The notes under the pieces are model-generated. The model made no database searches. It saw only the letters and a list, made by a program, of their open reading frames with translations, and was not told the origin of the DNA. A stretch of DNA of 64,000 bases from Candidatus Paraprochloron terpiosi LD05 (GTDB taxonomy: Bacteria > Cyanobacteriota > Cyanobacteriia > Cyanobacteriales > Prochloraceae): assembly GCA_018141785.1 (NCBI GenBank), contig CP073341.1, positions 2,773,261 to 2,837,260 on the forward strand, read 5' to 3'. The stretch's first letter is position 1; each line of letters starts with the position of its first letter. A program made the translations under genes and the position numbers. Below are positions 46,790-55,305 of this stretch, in pieces.

Positions 46790-47119
46790 TTATCTTCTCC
46801 TGAATGACAAATTTTCCGTTTTGTTATCAAATCTGGTATAAAAACCGCCGTATTTTATCCAATATTGTTTTAGATTGTGATGGGGAGTATGCAAACTAGC
46901 TTTTGCTTGATATAATATCACTTGGCGATGATTTCCTATCCAAACTTTTCTGACTGGATCCACGGAAATGAGGGTGCCACCGAGACTGCGGACACATTCT
47001 TCAAATTTCTCCACCGTAGAATATTCTAAGGTTTCAAATATGTAAAAGTTTCCCGCACAAATAAGATGTCTACTCCTAATCCAGTATTGCATTTTTTTGG
47101 TTGCTACTGGGGGTAACAT
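46790..47119 (-). CDS. cpeR: phycoerythrin operon activator CpeR
   Basis: A 109-residue cyanobacterial regulator needed for cpeBA expression in Fremyella (family knowledge). Matches the CpeR plan: MLPPVATKKMQYWIRSRHLI, GNFYIFETLEYSTVEKFEEC, LGGTLISVDPV, and HTPHHNLKQYWIKYGGFYTRF. It lies at the usual place after cpeT. No classical helix-turn-helix is obvious, as is known for the family. Confidence 0.9.
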   Translation of the reverse strand: MLPPVATKKMQYWIRSRHLICAGNFYIFETLEYSTVEKFEECVRSLGGTLISVDPVRKVWIGNHRQVILYQAKASLHTPHHNLKQYWIKYGGFYTRFDNKTENLSFRRR

Positions 47120-47226
47120 GGTTTCTTTTTGCTTTCAAAACTAGCATTTAAAACAGTTACCACATACCTTGACAGTTACCAGTTATTAGTTATGGGTTTC
47201 CTTTTTACTAACTCACCGATTCTGTC

Positions 47227-47871
47227 TCAATCGCCCTGGTGACTGCTATAGGTGGTCACTGATTTTGGTACTTCGGAGGCGAAACTTTGCACTTTCTCAA
47301 ACCGCAATGGACCTGCCGCAGAACCCCAAACTTGCTCGTGGGTGTTAATATCCATCCCCCGATCTAAACTTACCCAAGTATTCTCAGTCAATTCAACTTC
47401 GCTGATAAGATATGTTTGACAACCTTTTCTGGACACCAAACATTTATTCCCTGGTTCAACACTTCCCCGAAACATATCTCCCTCTCTTTTAAAAATCATG
47501 GAACAGTGATAGCGTCGTTGGATACAGTCATGAGTAAGAGAGTCGAGAATTTCTCGCTCCCTACCACCACCTGCGTATAACAACCCATCTTTGAGGGCAT
47601 AATTTTCGATATATACGGAATCACCCCGATCTATGAGACGATGTACTCCCTGACGATAAGGACTCCAGAGATCGTAGTCATATACTTGTTCGGAATAAAA
47701 ACCAATGCTGTTGAAAAATTCCCAGGGTAAGGGACGAAAGAAAACGTGAATATGAGCGTAGGTTTGGGGATTGGACTTTGCTTGTTTGTAATTGGAAAAA
47801 TCACCCGCCATCCACCGAGCTAATTGCAATATTAAATCATTGTTTTGCTTTTCTTTCTCTGGGAGAAGCAT
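47227..47871 (-). CDS. cpeT: phycobiliprotein lyase CpeT (CpcT family)
   Basis: A 214-residue T-type bilin lyase for the Cys-165-type site of the beta subunit. Marks: LARWMAGDFSNYKQA, YAHIHVFFRPLPWEFFN, YSEQVYDYDLWSPYRQGVHR, GNKCLVSRKGCQTYL and the end MDINTHEQVWGSAAGPLRF. The start overlaps the cpeS end by 35 bases. Followed by cpeR after ~107 bases. Confidence 0.93.
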   Translation of the reverse strand: MLLPEKEKQNNDLILQLARWMAGDFSNYKQAKSNPQTYAHIHVFFRPLPWEFFNSIGFYSEQVYDYDLWSPYRQGVHRLIDRGDSVYIENYALKDGLLYAGGGREREILDSLTHDCIQRRYHCSMIFKREGDMFRGSVEPGNKCLVSRKGCQTYLISEVELTENTWVSLDRGMDINTHEQVWGSAAGPLRFEKVQSFASEVPKSVTTYSSHQGD

Positions 47872-48403
47872 TTTTGGGTATTAAAGAGCGAATTTCGGAA
47901 GCAAAGGAAGCAGTAATTACCCCAGATCCACCACTGGTTTTAATTAGGGATACCCGAAAGCGTAAATTGGGGGTAGCAAACCAAATTTTCTCCTCCGCCA
48001 TGGCGCGATCGTAGGGGGTTAAGAGGACAAACACATCATCTTCATTGATCCGGTAGTTGCCCACGGAAGGCATGGTTTCCGCATAACCGCGATCGCGCAA
48101 TAATCTTCCTTTTTTCGGCTCTTCCGGATCGGGAATTGGTACTAAGATGGTAGTTCCTTTCAGTTCTTCATCTTCGTCCCAATCAGACTCTCCTTCCCAG
48201 CTCATGCGAAAGGGAGCAGTTGCTGCTTTTGGATCAATTTGATGGGATTTGCACAAGTCTATAACTGCCGGATCGTCGGTGGCTATAGCTTCAATCTCAA
48301 TAGCGGAAGTAACTGCTTCAAACTGCTGGAATGCCATATGATGTGCCGATCGCTGCGATCGCCAACTCCCAATTGACATTTCCACAAATTTCGTAATATC
48401 CAA
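47837..48403 (-). CDS. cpeS: phycoerythrin lyase CpeS
   Basis: A lipocalin-fold lyase that attaches phycoerythrobilin to Cys-82 of the beta subunit (shown for Fremyella and marine Synechococcus). Sequence: DITKFVEMSIGSWRSQRSAHHM, then AFQQFEAVTSAIEIE, LRDRGYAETMPSVGNY, and RFRVSLIKTSGGSGVITASF. The TTG at 48403 is proposed as start since homology begins there (ITKFVE); ATG 48379 would lose this segment, and the ATG-like longer form upstream is repeat DNA. About 188 residues. Overlaps cpeT. Confidence 0.9.
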   Translation of the reverse strand: MDITKFVEMSIGSWRSQRSAHHMAFQQFEAVTSAIEIEAIATDDPAVIDLCKSHQIDPKAATAPFRMSWEGESDWDEDEELKGTTILVPIPDPEEPKKGRLLRDRGYAETMPSVGNYRINEDDVFVLLTPYDRAMAEEKIWFATPNLRFRVSLIKTSGGSGVITASFASEIRSLIPKNASPRERKAKQ

Positions 48404-48429
48404 GGATAAAAAGTTGAGGGTGAAAGAGT

Positions 48430-48515
48430 TTAGTTGATTACATCGTAGGTTGGGTTGAGACAACGAAACCCAACAGCCAAGGATATTTGTGTTGGGTAAC
48501 GCTTCCGCTCTACCC
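48430..48515. repeat. dispersed GTTGGGTTT-type repeat between operon genes
   Basis: Contains GGTTGGGTTGAGACAACG, AAACCCAACA and TACCCAACAA, the inverted GTTGGGT elements scattered through many cyanobacterial genomes. It forms imperfect hairpins in the cpcD-like to cpeS gap and may affect cpeS expression. Confidence 0.6.
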
Positions 48516-48529
48516 AACAACTCTATTAT

Positions 48530-48736
48530 TTATGGTAGTACTGTAACTCCAGTTACCTTACCTCCCAGGCGATGAATCTTTTGTATTTCCTGAACCATAG
48601 TACTATGAGGCAGTTTAACTGTATAGTCGCTGGTCCGCATTACATCTTGACGACAAATTGCCGTTGCTTTAATCTCAACGATTCGACCGTCATAATCACT
48701 GATCTTTATCGTCCCTGTGGTCATCATTCCTGACAT
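48530..48736 (-). CDS. small CpcD-like rod-capping linker
   Basis: A 68-residue protein that is just a CpcD domain: GTIKISDYDGRIVEIKATAI, then YTVKLPHSTMVQEIQKIHRL and GGKVTGVTVLP. CpcD caps the outer rod end and sets rod length. ATG 48736 follows AAGGAG at good spacing. It lies within the cpe operon between a linker gene and cpeS, so it may cap phycoerythrin discs. Confidence 0.85.
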   Translation of the reverse strand: MSGMMTTGTIKISDYDGRIVEIKATAICRQDVMRTSDYTVKLPHSTMVQEIQKIHRLGGKVTGVTVLP

Positions 48737-48829
48737 GATTGACTCCTTACACAACTTGTTATTTAAAATGAGGAAGTATGAGGGTAATATTGGTGGGCAA
48801 TGCTTAACCTCATACTTGAGTACATAAAC

Positions 48830-49594
48830 TTAAGCTACCTCAGTAATGCTGAGTATTTTGCCGCCAGTTTTGTGAATGTTTTGGATTTTCTGGGACATTT
48901 GGGCGTAACCCACCTCATAAACCAAGTTGCTCTGCTTGTAGATTGGAGTAACACCAGCCTTAGCAATAGCAATGCGGTAGCGCTTATTGGTATTGTCATA
49001 GGAGCCACCTCGTCCCACTGCTGGTGCTTTAATGGCACTGGGTAGGTTACCTGCTACGGTAGCTAACAGCTTAGTGGGCATATCCCGATCGCAGGAAGCA
49101 TCACCCCGGAATAATTCAAAGGAGCGCCCATAGCTAGAATTGGGGAATCCTACCCGGGAGCTGATATTAGCGGGATAGGGAACCACATTGTCACCGAACT
49201 TTTCCAGATACTCGTCGCTACAGAGGTAGGAATCTATTTCCGCTTCGTAACCTTCCTCGTTATAGGTTTGAACGTGGGCGGAAAGTTCTGCTTGAGATAT
49301 GGGAGCCCTCCCTAGGAGATGTTTGAAGTTCATCTCTACAAAGCGGTAGGGGGGAGCGGATTGGAAAAATAGGGATTGATACAAGGAAGATTTAGCCACC
49401 ATATCCACAAAATTGCGCACGGTAATGTCCCCATTGCGCAGCATTGACTCTGCACTGGTGAGGCGATCGCTCGACAGCACGTGTTGGTTGCCTAAAACTT
49501 GCTTATAAACGGCGCTAATTACTGCTTGGAGGTTTTCTTCACTCGCCCCGTCTCTTAATTCTAATGGATCTGTCTCTGTTACCCAGAATGCCAT
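48830..49594 (-). CDS. cpeE: phycoerythrin-associated rod linker CpeE-like
   Basis: A 254-residue linker: PBS linker domain at about 15-150 (VISAVYKQVLGNQHVLSSDR, SAESMLRNGDITVRNFVDMV, MNFKHLLGRAP, EAEIDSYLCSDEYLE) and a C-terminal CpcD domain (RYRIAIAKAGVTPIYKQSN to GGKILSITEVA). ATG 49594 follows AGGAG. In the usual order it is the third linker (C, D, E); the name rests on position. About 6 kb of other DNA separates it from the cpeCD part of the operon, so it may need its own promoter. Confidence 0.85.
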   Translation of the reverse strand: MAFWVTETDPLELRDGASEENLQAVISAVYKQVLGNQHVLSSDRLTSAESMLRNGDITVRNFVDMVAKSSLYQSLFFQSAPPYRFVEMNFKHLLGRAPISQAELSAHVQTYNEEGYEAEIDSYLCSDEYLEKFGDNVVPYPANISSRVGFPNSSYGRSFELFRGDASCDRDMPTKLLATVAGNLPSAIKAPAVGRGGSYDNTNKRYRIAIAKAGVTPIYKQSNLVYEVGYAQMSQKIQNIHKTGGKILSITEVA

Positions 49595-49608
49595 GGAAAT
49601 TACTCCTG

Positions 49609-49831
49609 TTTTATTAAAATTGTTGTTTGTTAATTTTTATTAAGCGCAAAAGCCAGATTTAGACAATCTCAGCAATGGAGAGGATTTTGCCCCCTCCTTT
49701 AACCATGTTACCCTCTCACTGCTTTTATTAAAATTGTTGTTTGTTAATTTTTATTAAGCGCAAAAGCCAGATTTAGACAATCTCAGCAATGGAGAGGATT
49801 TTGCCCCCTCCTTTAACCATGTTACCCTCTC
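49609..49831 (-). repeat. tandem duplication of a linker gene's 3' end
   Basis: Two nearly identical 109-bp units (49609-49717 and 49723-49831, period 114). On the minus strand each encodes NMVKGGGKILSIAEIV and stop, the last residues of a CpcD domain like that of the linker next to it, followed by its trailer. So a further linker gene once stood here; only its last 17 codons remain, doubled, at the edge of the foreign block. Confidence 0.85.
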
Positions 49832-49832
49832 C

Positions 49833-50062
49833 CAACCTATTGTCCAGGTTGTTTATCAGCGCTATGGCTTACGGTTGCGGTATGTTCTTTTATTTGGGAC
49901 GAGACGTGTTAGTGAGGGTATTCTACGCCTTGGGAGACGCTCGAACCCTTTCATGCTCCCGGTTTTAATCTTCGCTACCATAGGGGTAAACGTCATTTCC
50001 ATGGGGTTAATGTTGGCTATTTTAAACCGTCGTTTGAAGAACTTACTTCTGAAGGAGTGTGC
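49833..50062 (+). pseudogene. murJ: fragment of murJ (lipid II flippase)
   Basis: Three frames with pieces of the MurJ C-terminal half: QPIVQVVYQRYG, then GMFFYLGRDVLVRVFYALGD, then FATIGVNVISMGLMLAILNR and a stop. At least two frame changes and internal losses. The functional gene must be elsewhere. The fragment shows that chromosomal DNA was moved next to the split cpe operon. Confidence 0.7.
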
Positions 50063-50117
50063 ATGAAGAAACGAACATCTATTAGACTTAGGACGTTCTT
50101 ATAGGACTTCCTTTCTC

Positions 50118-50777
50118 ATGAAAAAACCATTAACTGCCACTCTGGGCATTACTGCTGCACTCCTCACTCTCGGTAAGGGCCCTGCTGATGCTGTCAGTAC
50201 TATCCTAGCCCCTGTTTCTGTGAGTATTTCGTTGGGAAGTAGGAATCCAGTTGTTGGTGAACCAAATAATCTGATTAACCAAACAAATTTTGGATCAGAC
50301 ATGATAGAAGGTATATTAACAGCCCTTTATACGTCTAGAGTAACTCCTTGGAGCGACGTTGATAATTTTCAAGCACAAAGTAATAGAACTGAAAGTTCTG
50401 ATTGGATAGGAGAGATAGAACTATTCACAGAACCAGTACTTTCATCAAGGTATCCAACGATAACTTTTGACTTTGATGCTGAGAGACAAATCCAAGGATT
50501 TGCATTGTGGAATTTAAATAGCAATGATGGTGAAGGTCTAAACCAATTTTTTTTGACCTCCGATAACGATAATGATGTTAGTAACGGAAGCAACCGACGA
50601 TTGGGTGAGATTTTCAACGCAACGACAAGAAGAGAGGAATTTGTAAGACCTCAGACATTTAGTTTCACACCCCTTACCACTCGATATGTTCACCTAAATA
50701 TTCTGAGTAATCAAGGTCATTCAACAGACGTAGGTATCGCTGAAGTAGCTTTTCAAGAAGTCCCATTTGAGTTTTGA
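50118..50777 (+). CDS. secreted discoidin-like protein with PFE-type C-terminus, stopped early
   Basis: A 219-residue exported protein: signal peptide MKKPLTATLGITAALLTL, then a beta-rich domain with VTPWSDVDNF, TITFDFDAERQIQGFALWN and RYVHLNILSNQGH, typical of an F5/8 type C (discoidin) carbohydrate-binding fold. It ends EVPFEF and TGA. The same frame then reads LPAIIFAVSLGGIHYFRNKR to a stop at 50858, a C-terminal anchor that the relative at 51937 carries intact. Loss of the anchor may release the protein. A 5' leader of about 60 bases is shared with that relative. Confidence 0.65.
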   Translation: MKKPLTATLGITAALLTLGKGPADAVSTILAPVSVSISLGSRNPVVGEPNNLINQTNFGSDMIEGILTALYTSRVTPWSDVDNFQAQSNRTESSDWIGEIELFTEPVLSSRYPTITFDFDAERQIQGFALWNLNSNDGEGLNQFFLTSDNDNDVSNGSNRRLGEIFNATTRREEFVRPQTFSFTPLTTRYVHLNILSNQGHSTDVGIAEVAFQEVPFEF

Positions 50778-50858
50778 CATCTACCTGCAATTATATTTGC
50801 AGTGTCCTTAGGCGGTATCCATTACTTCAGAAATAAAAGAGGAGGTAAAGATAAGTGA
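50778..50858 (+). pseudogene. in-frame anchor segment after a TGA
   Basis: 26 codons after the TGA encode LPAIIFAVSLGGIHYFRNKR and GGKDK, identical to the anchor at 55349-55421 of the second copy. That copy reads GGG CCT where this one has TGA CAT. Confidence 0.8.
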
Positions 50859-50968
50859 TATAATACTGTAGCCTAATGTCTAGTGCCCACGCAAAGTTTT
50901 TTTGCTAAAGCACTAGACAAGTTACCTCATTGCTATATATTACAGGAATTTCCTTTGGAGATATAACT

Positions 50969-51787
50969 ATGTCAGATTCTTTTACTATTAACGACATTTA
51001 TAACCTGTTTCGAGCTTCTCAAACTGAGGCAGATCGTCGTTTAGCAGCATTAGATCGTCGTTTAGCAGAACTCGCAGAGGATAGTAAACGTCGTACAGAG
51101 GAACTCGCAGCGGAACTTGCAGAGGATCGCAAGCGTCGCGCCGAAGAAGCAGATCGTCGCGCAGCGGAACTTGCCGAGGATCGCAAGCGTCGCGCAGCAG
51201 AAGCAGATCGTCGCGCAGCGGCATTTGCAGCGGAACTTGCCGAGGATCGCAAGCGTCGCGCAGCAGAAGCAGATCGTCGCGCAGCAGAAGCAGATCGTCG
51301 CGCAGCAGAAACAGAAAAAAGACTGGCCAAAGCAGAAGCTATTGCAGCGAACACCAATAAAGCTGTGAGTGCTCTCACAAGTCGTTGGGGACAATTCGTG
51401 GAGAACTTAGTTAAACCTGCTGCTATACGGATATTTCAAGAAAGAGGTATCACGGTAACACAAACCCTCCAGCGGCTGGAAATGAAACGTGCAGGTATAG
51501 AAATGGAAATTGACATCCTAGCTATTGATGGGGATGTAGCCGTCGCAATAGAGGTTAAATCTAGCTTATCCAAAGATGATGTGGACTATTTTTTAGAAAA
51601 GTTGGCTCGTTTTAAGGAAGCATGTCCCCGTTATAGTGACGTCAAACTAAATGGCGCTGTGGCGGGGATTGAGATTGATAAAGGAGTAGATCGCTATGCT
51701 TACCGTCAGGGGTTATTCGTTATCCAACAGTCAGGGGAGGTGGTGGAAATTGTCAATGACCAAAATTTTCGACCTAAAGTTTGGTAA
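50969..51787 (+). CDS. coiled-coil protein with PD-(D/E)XK-like C-terminal domain
   Basis: A 272-residue protein. The N-terminal half is a low-complexity coiled coil of Ala/Arg/Asp-Glu repeats (LAEDRKRRAAEADRRAA and variants, about 25-125). The C-terminal half is a nuclease-like domain: WGQFVENLVKPAAIRIFQER, then MEIDILAIDGDVAVAIEVKS, with the E-(x)-K pattern at residues about 195-215. Proteins with this plan (DUF3782-like) are common in cyanobacteria and have no shown function. ATG 50969 follows GGAG. The repeats are 24-30-bp direct repeats. Confidence 0.75.
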   Translation: MSDSFTINDIYNLFRASQTEADRRLAALDRRLAELAEDSKRRTEELAAELAEDRKRRAEEADRRAAELAEDRKRRAAEADRRAAAFAAELAEDRKRRAAEADRRAAEADRRAAETEKRLAKAEAIAANTNKAVSALTSRWGQFVENLVKPAAIRIFQERGITVTQTLQRLEMKRAGIEMEIDILAIDGDVAVAIEVKSSLSKDDVDYFLEKLARFKEACPRYSDVKLNGAVAGIEIDKGVDRYAYRQGLFVIQQSGEVVEIVNDQNFRPKVW

Positions 51788-51866
51788 ATTTTTCCGATTT
51801 TGGGGTTGCATGAGGAAACGAACATCTACTAGACTGTGGAAGTTGTTCTCGGACTTCCTTCGTCTT

Positions 51867-51936
51867 GAAATCCTCCCCACCCCGTAAAACGCTTTCATAT
51901 CGCGTTTTACTGAGAGTGGGGTCTCCCGCACGTTTA
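51867..51936 (-). mobile_element. 70-bp palindromic MITE of the IS200/IS605 type
   Basis: Sequence like the end of the TnpB element at 53914-55305: on the minus strand it begins directly after TTTCAT with AAACGTGCGGGAGACC, forms the hairpin GTAAAACGC / GCGTTTTAC, and ends GGGGTGGGGAGGATTTC. It is only 70 bp, so an end-derived MITE. It sits just before the start codon of the secreted-protein gene; the paralogue at 50118 shows the same site empty. Confidence 0.75.
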
Positions 51937-52520
51937 ATGAAAAAACCACTAGCCGCCACTCTGGCAATTACGACCGCACTCCTGGCTCTCGGTAGGGGCC
52001 CTGCTCATGCTGTCAGTACTATCCTACGGCCTGATGGTGTTACCTCAAATTTGAGTCCAGTACGAGGAATCGTTTCATCAGTAGAGAACCTAATTAATCT
52101 AAGTGGGTTATCACGACGTTATACGTCTGGAGTAACTCCATGGAGTGAGGTAAGTAATATTAATGGATTACTGTCACCTGTTGCCGGAGACAGTAACCGG
52201 AGACATAACGTATATTTGGCTTCTCTTGGCGAACAACCACAACTCTTAACTTTTAACCTTTACAATAGCCGTAACAGAAAGATCCAATCCTTGGCATTGT
52301 GGAATGTACATGCCAATTATGGTATAAATAGATTTGAGTTATTCGCTGATAACGATAATGATTTTAATAACGGAGGTACAACTTTGTTGGGTACTTTTAA
52401 TGCACCTAAAAGATATAGCCCAACAAGACTACCTGATACATTTTCTTTCACAGCCACTAGAGCTCGATATGTTCACCTAAATATTCTTAGTAATCATGGT
52501 CATGAAGTTGTAGCTATCAT
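51937..52520 (+). pseudogene. second discoidin-like secreted protein, cut by an insertion sequence
   Basis: Relative of the gene at 50118: MKKPLAATLAITTALLALG signal peptide, VTPWSEVSN, QSLALWNVHANYG, RYVHLNILSNHGHEVVAI. Coding then runs into the IS end at about 52521. The lost 3' part is at 55305-55427 on the other side of the element block. Start ATG 51937 is directly behind the MITE. Confidence 0.8.
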
Positions 52521-53633
52521 TGACATCCTCCCCACCCTTGCTGTCGCAGAGGGTGGGGATTCCTAAGCATCACTACTTAGGTTTCTGCTTCTTTCCCTTT
52601 CGAGAGTTTCGCAACTGCCCTTTAGAGCAAAGTCTATCAGGTCTTACGTTCGCTCCACAGACTGACACGGCGAGCTCCCGCCGCCAAAATATTCTTAGCC
52701 GCATTGATGTCACGGTCATGGGTTGTCTTGCATTGTGGACACTCCCATTCTCGGATATTCAATGGCAACTTGTCTAATATAAAGCCACAGTTTCCACACC
52801 TTTTACTTGATGGAAAGAAGCGGTCAATTTTGATTAATTCTCGCCCGTACCATTCACTCTTGTACTGGAGTTGCCGCACGAATTCCCCCAACTCGCATCG
52901 CTAATACTACGAGCTAAGGAGCGGTTTTTGACCATGTTCCTGACGGCTAAATCCTCTACCACTATCGTTTGGTTTTCACGAATCAGATTGGTAGTTAACT
53001 TGTGGAGAAAATCTCTCCTGGCATCTGCAATCTTTGCGTGTGCCTTCGCTACTTTGAGTCTAGCCCTCCGCCTATTATTTGACTTTAATTTCTTCCTGGA
53101 CAAACTCTTTTGGGCGGCTTTGAGTCTTTTGAATTTCTGGTTAAAATGGCGTGGATTAGCAATTTTCTCTCCATTGCTAGTGGTAACCAAAGTACTCAAA
53201 CCCATATCTAGCCCCACTTTATTTTGACTGGGAGGCAAGTGCACTACAGTAGAGTCGTCTACTAAGAAGGTTACAAACCATCTATTAGATGGTTCTAACT
53301 TGAGAGTAACGGTAGTTGGGACACATCCCTGGGGAATAGGGCGACTCCACACAATATTGAGTGGATTTTCGGTCTTAGCTAATTTGAGCTGTCCGTTTGC
53401 CCATTTGAAGGCAGAACGGGTAAACTCTGCACTCCCACCATTGCTTTTCTTTTTAAACCTGGGATACCGACTATGGTTTGCCCAAAAGTTAGCAAAAGCT
53501 TTTTGTAGATGCCTCAGAGCCTGCTGGAGAGCAACGCTACTCACCTCATTCAGGAATTTTAAACCTTCTTGTTTTTTCCATTGGGTTAGCATAGAGGATG
53601 TTTGGTTGTAACCTATCCGCTCCCCCCTTTCAT
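52521..53633 (-). mobile_element. IS605-type TnpB element, copy A (truncated)
   Basis: Outer element of a nested block. One end (minus-strand right end) starts at 52521 with the hairpin CCCCACCC / GGGTGGGG. The other end is missing: the sequence stops at TTTCAT (53628-53633) inside the tnpB 5' part, where an oppositely oriented element is inserted. Confidence 0.75.
52573..53633 (-). pseudogene. tnpB: TnpB pseudogene, copy A
   Basis: Close to the intact tnpB at 53966. It lacks the first ~45 codons, has one C fewer in a C run at about 52888 (before EFVRQLQYKSEW) and one extra base near 52675 (after NILAAG), so at least two frameshifts. The RuvC parts (VGLDMGLSTLV, VVEDLAVRNM) and the zinc finger (CGNCGF, CPQCKTTHDRD) are still recognisable in two frames. 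Confidence 0.88.
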
Positions 53634-53913
53634 CAAACGCGCGGGAGACCCCACCCTCAGTAAAACGCGATATGAAAGCGTTTTACGGGGTGGGGAGGGA
53701 TAGCGCGCCATTATTTTAAACTTCCCCTTGACTTCTCACAAAATACGCGCTAATAGAGAAAAGTACTTCAAAACACCCTAAAGAGATGGTACAACGCGCC
53801 TATCGGTACAGATTCTACCCGGATGCAGAGCAAGAGCAATTCTTACGCCGCACCTTGGGCTGTACCCGATTGGTATACAACAAAGCGCTGGCAGCCAGAA
53901 CTAAGGAGTGGTT
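53634..53913 (+). mobile_element. IS605-type element, copy B (5' fragment, opposite strand)
   Basis: Left end with hairpin and TnpB start, placed directly after TTTCAT in copy A. tnpB begins at ATG 53786 (MVQRAYRYRFYPDAEQEQFL) and runs 43 codons to ARTKEWF, where it is cut at the right end of copy C. The rest of the element is lost. Confidence 0.8.
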
Positions 53914-55305
53914 TGACATCCTCCCCACCCTTGCTGTCGCAGAGGGTGGGGATTCCTAAGCATCACTACTTAGGTTTCTGCTTCTTTCCCTTTCGAGAGT
54001 TTCGCAACTGCCCTTTAGAGCAAAGTCTATCAGGTCTTACGTTCGCTCCACAGACTGACACGGCGAGCCCCGCCGCCAAAATATTCTTAGCCGCATTGAT
54101 GTCACGGTCATGGGTTGTCTTGCATTGTGGACACTCCCATTCTCGGATATTCAATGGCAACTTGTCTAATATAAAGCCACAGTTTCCACACCTTTTACTT
54201 GATGGAAAGAAGCGGTCAATTTTGATTAATTCTCGCCCGTACCATTCACTCTTGTACTGGAGTTGCCGCACGAATTCCCCCCAACTCGCATCGCTAATAC
54301 TACGAGCTAAGGAGCGGTTTTTGACCATGTTCCTGACGGCTAAATCCTCTACCACTATCGTTTGGTTTTCACGAATCAGATTGGTAGTTAACTTGTGGAG
54401 AAAATCTCTCCTGGCATCTGCAATCTTTGCGTGTGCCTTCGCTACTTTGAGTCTAGCCCTCCGCCTATTATTTGACTTTAATTTCTTCCTGGACAAACTC
54501 TTTTGGGCGGCTTTGAGTCTTTTGAATTTCTGGTTAAAATGGCGTGGATTAGCAATTTTCTCTCCATTGCTAGTGGTAACCAAAATACTCAAACCCATAT
54601 CTAGCCCCACTTTATTTTGACTGGGAGGCAAGTGCACTACAGTAGAGTCGTCTACTAAGAAGGTTACAAACCATCTATTAGATGGTTCTAACTTGAGAGT
54701 AACGGTAGTTGGAACACATCCCTGGGGAATAGGGCGACTCCACACAATATTGAGTGGATTTTTGGTCTTAGCTAATTTGAGCTGTCCGTTTGCCCATTTG
54801 AAGGCAGAACGGGTAAACTCTGCACTCCCACCATTGCTTTTCTTTTTAAACCTGGGATACCGACTACGGTTTGCCCAAAAGTTAGCAAAAGCTTTTTGTA
54901 GATGCCTCAGAGCCTGCTGGAGAGCAACGCTACTCACCTCATTCAGGAATTTTAAACCTTCTTGTTTTTTCCATTGGGTTAGCATAGAGGATGTTTGGGT
55001 GTAACCTATCCGCTCCTTCCTTTCATACCACCCCTCAGTTCTGGCTGCCAGCGCTTTGTTGTATACCAATCGGGTACAGCCCAAGGTGCGGCGTAAGAGT
55101 TGCTCTTGCTCTGCATCCGGGTAGAATCTGTACCGATAGGCGCGTTGTACCATCTCTTTAGGGTGTTTTGAAGTACTTTTACATATTAGCGCGTATTTTG
55201 TGAGAAGTCAAGGGGAAGTTTAAAATAATGGCGCGCTATCCCTCCCCACCCCGTAAAACGCTTTCATATCGCATTTTACTGAGGGTGGGGTCTCCCGCGC
55301 GTTTG
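53914..55305 (-). mobile_element. IS200/IS605-family TnpB element, copy C (complete)
   Basis: Left end at about 55305: after TTTCAT the element starts CAAACGCGCGGGAG and has a hairpin with GTAAAACGC / GCATTTTAC-type arms. Right end at about 53914: hairpin CCCCACCC / GGGTGGGG. It has only tnpB, no TnpA transposase, so movement needs TnpA in trans. The right end after tnpB would give the guide (omega) RNA scaffold, with the guide taken from DNA beyond 53914. No target duplication, as usual for this group. Confidence 0.82.
53966..55153 (-). CDS. tnpB: RNA-guided endonuclease TnpB
   Basis: A 395-residue TnpB, the Cas12-like nuclease of IS200/IS605 elements that cuts at guide-matched sites next to a short motif. 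N-terminal MVQRAYRYRFYPDAEQEQLL; RuvC-I KVGLDMGLSILV with the Asp; RuvC-II VVEDLAVRNM with the Glu; zinc finger CGNCGF and CPQC; RuvC-III THDRDINAAKNIL with the Asp. All catalytic residues are present and the frame is open. It is almost identical to copies A and B, so recent. Confidence 0.93.
   Translation of the reverse strand: MVQRAYRYRFYPDAEQEQLLRRTLGCTRLVYNKALAARTEGWYERKERIGYTQTSSMLTQWKKQEGLKFLNEVSSVALQQALRHLQKAFANFWANRSRYPRFKKKSNGGSAEFTRSAFKWANGQLKLAKTKNPLNIVWSRPIPQGCVPTTVTLKLEPSNRWFVTFLVDDSTVVHLPPSQNKVGLDMGLSILVTTSNGEKIANPRHFNQKFKRLKAAQKSLSRKKLKSNNRRRARLKVAKAHAKIADARRDFLHKLTTNLIRENQTIVVEDLAVRNMVKNRSLARSISDASWGEFVRQLQYKSEWYGRELIKIDRFFPSSKRCGNCGFILDKLPLNIREWECPQCKTTHDRDINAAKNILAAGLAVSVCGANVRPDRLCSKGQLRNSRKGKKQKPK

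Noticed and set aside
50775..50777. TGA as selenocysteine or programmed readthrough
   Set aside because: No SECIS-like hairpin could be identified and the paralogue has a different codon pair there; a simple nonsense change is more likely.
51060..51320. Regular short repeats looking like a CRISPR or satellite array
   Set aside because: They are 24-30-bp coding repeats of a coiled coil in frame; no unique spacers.
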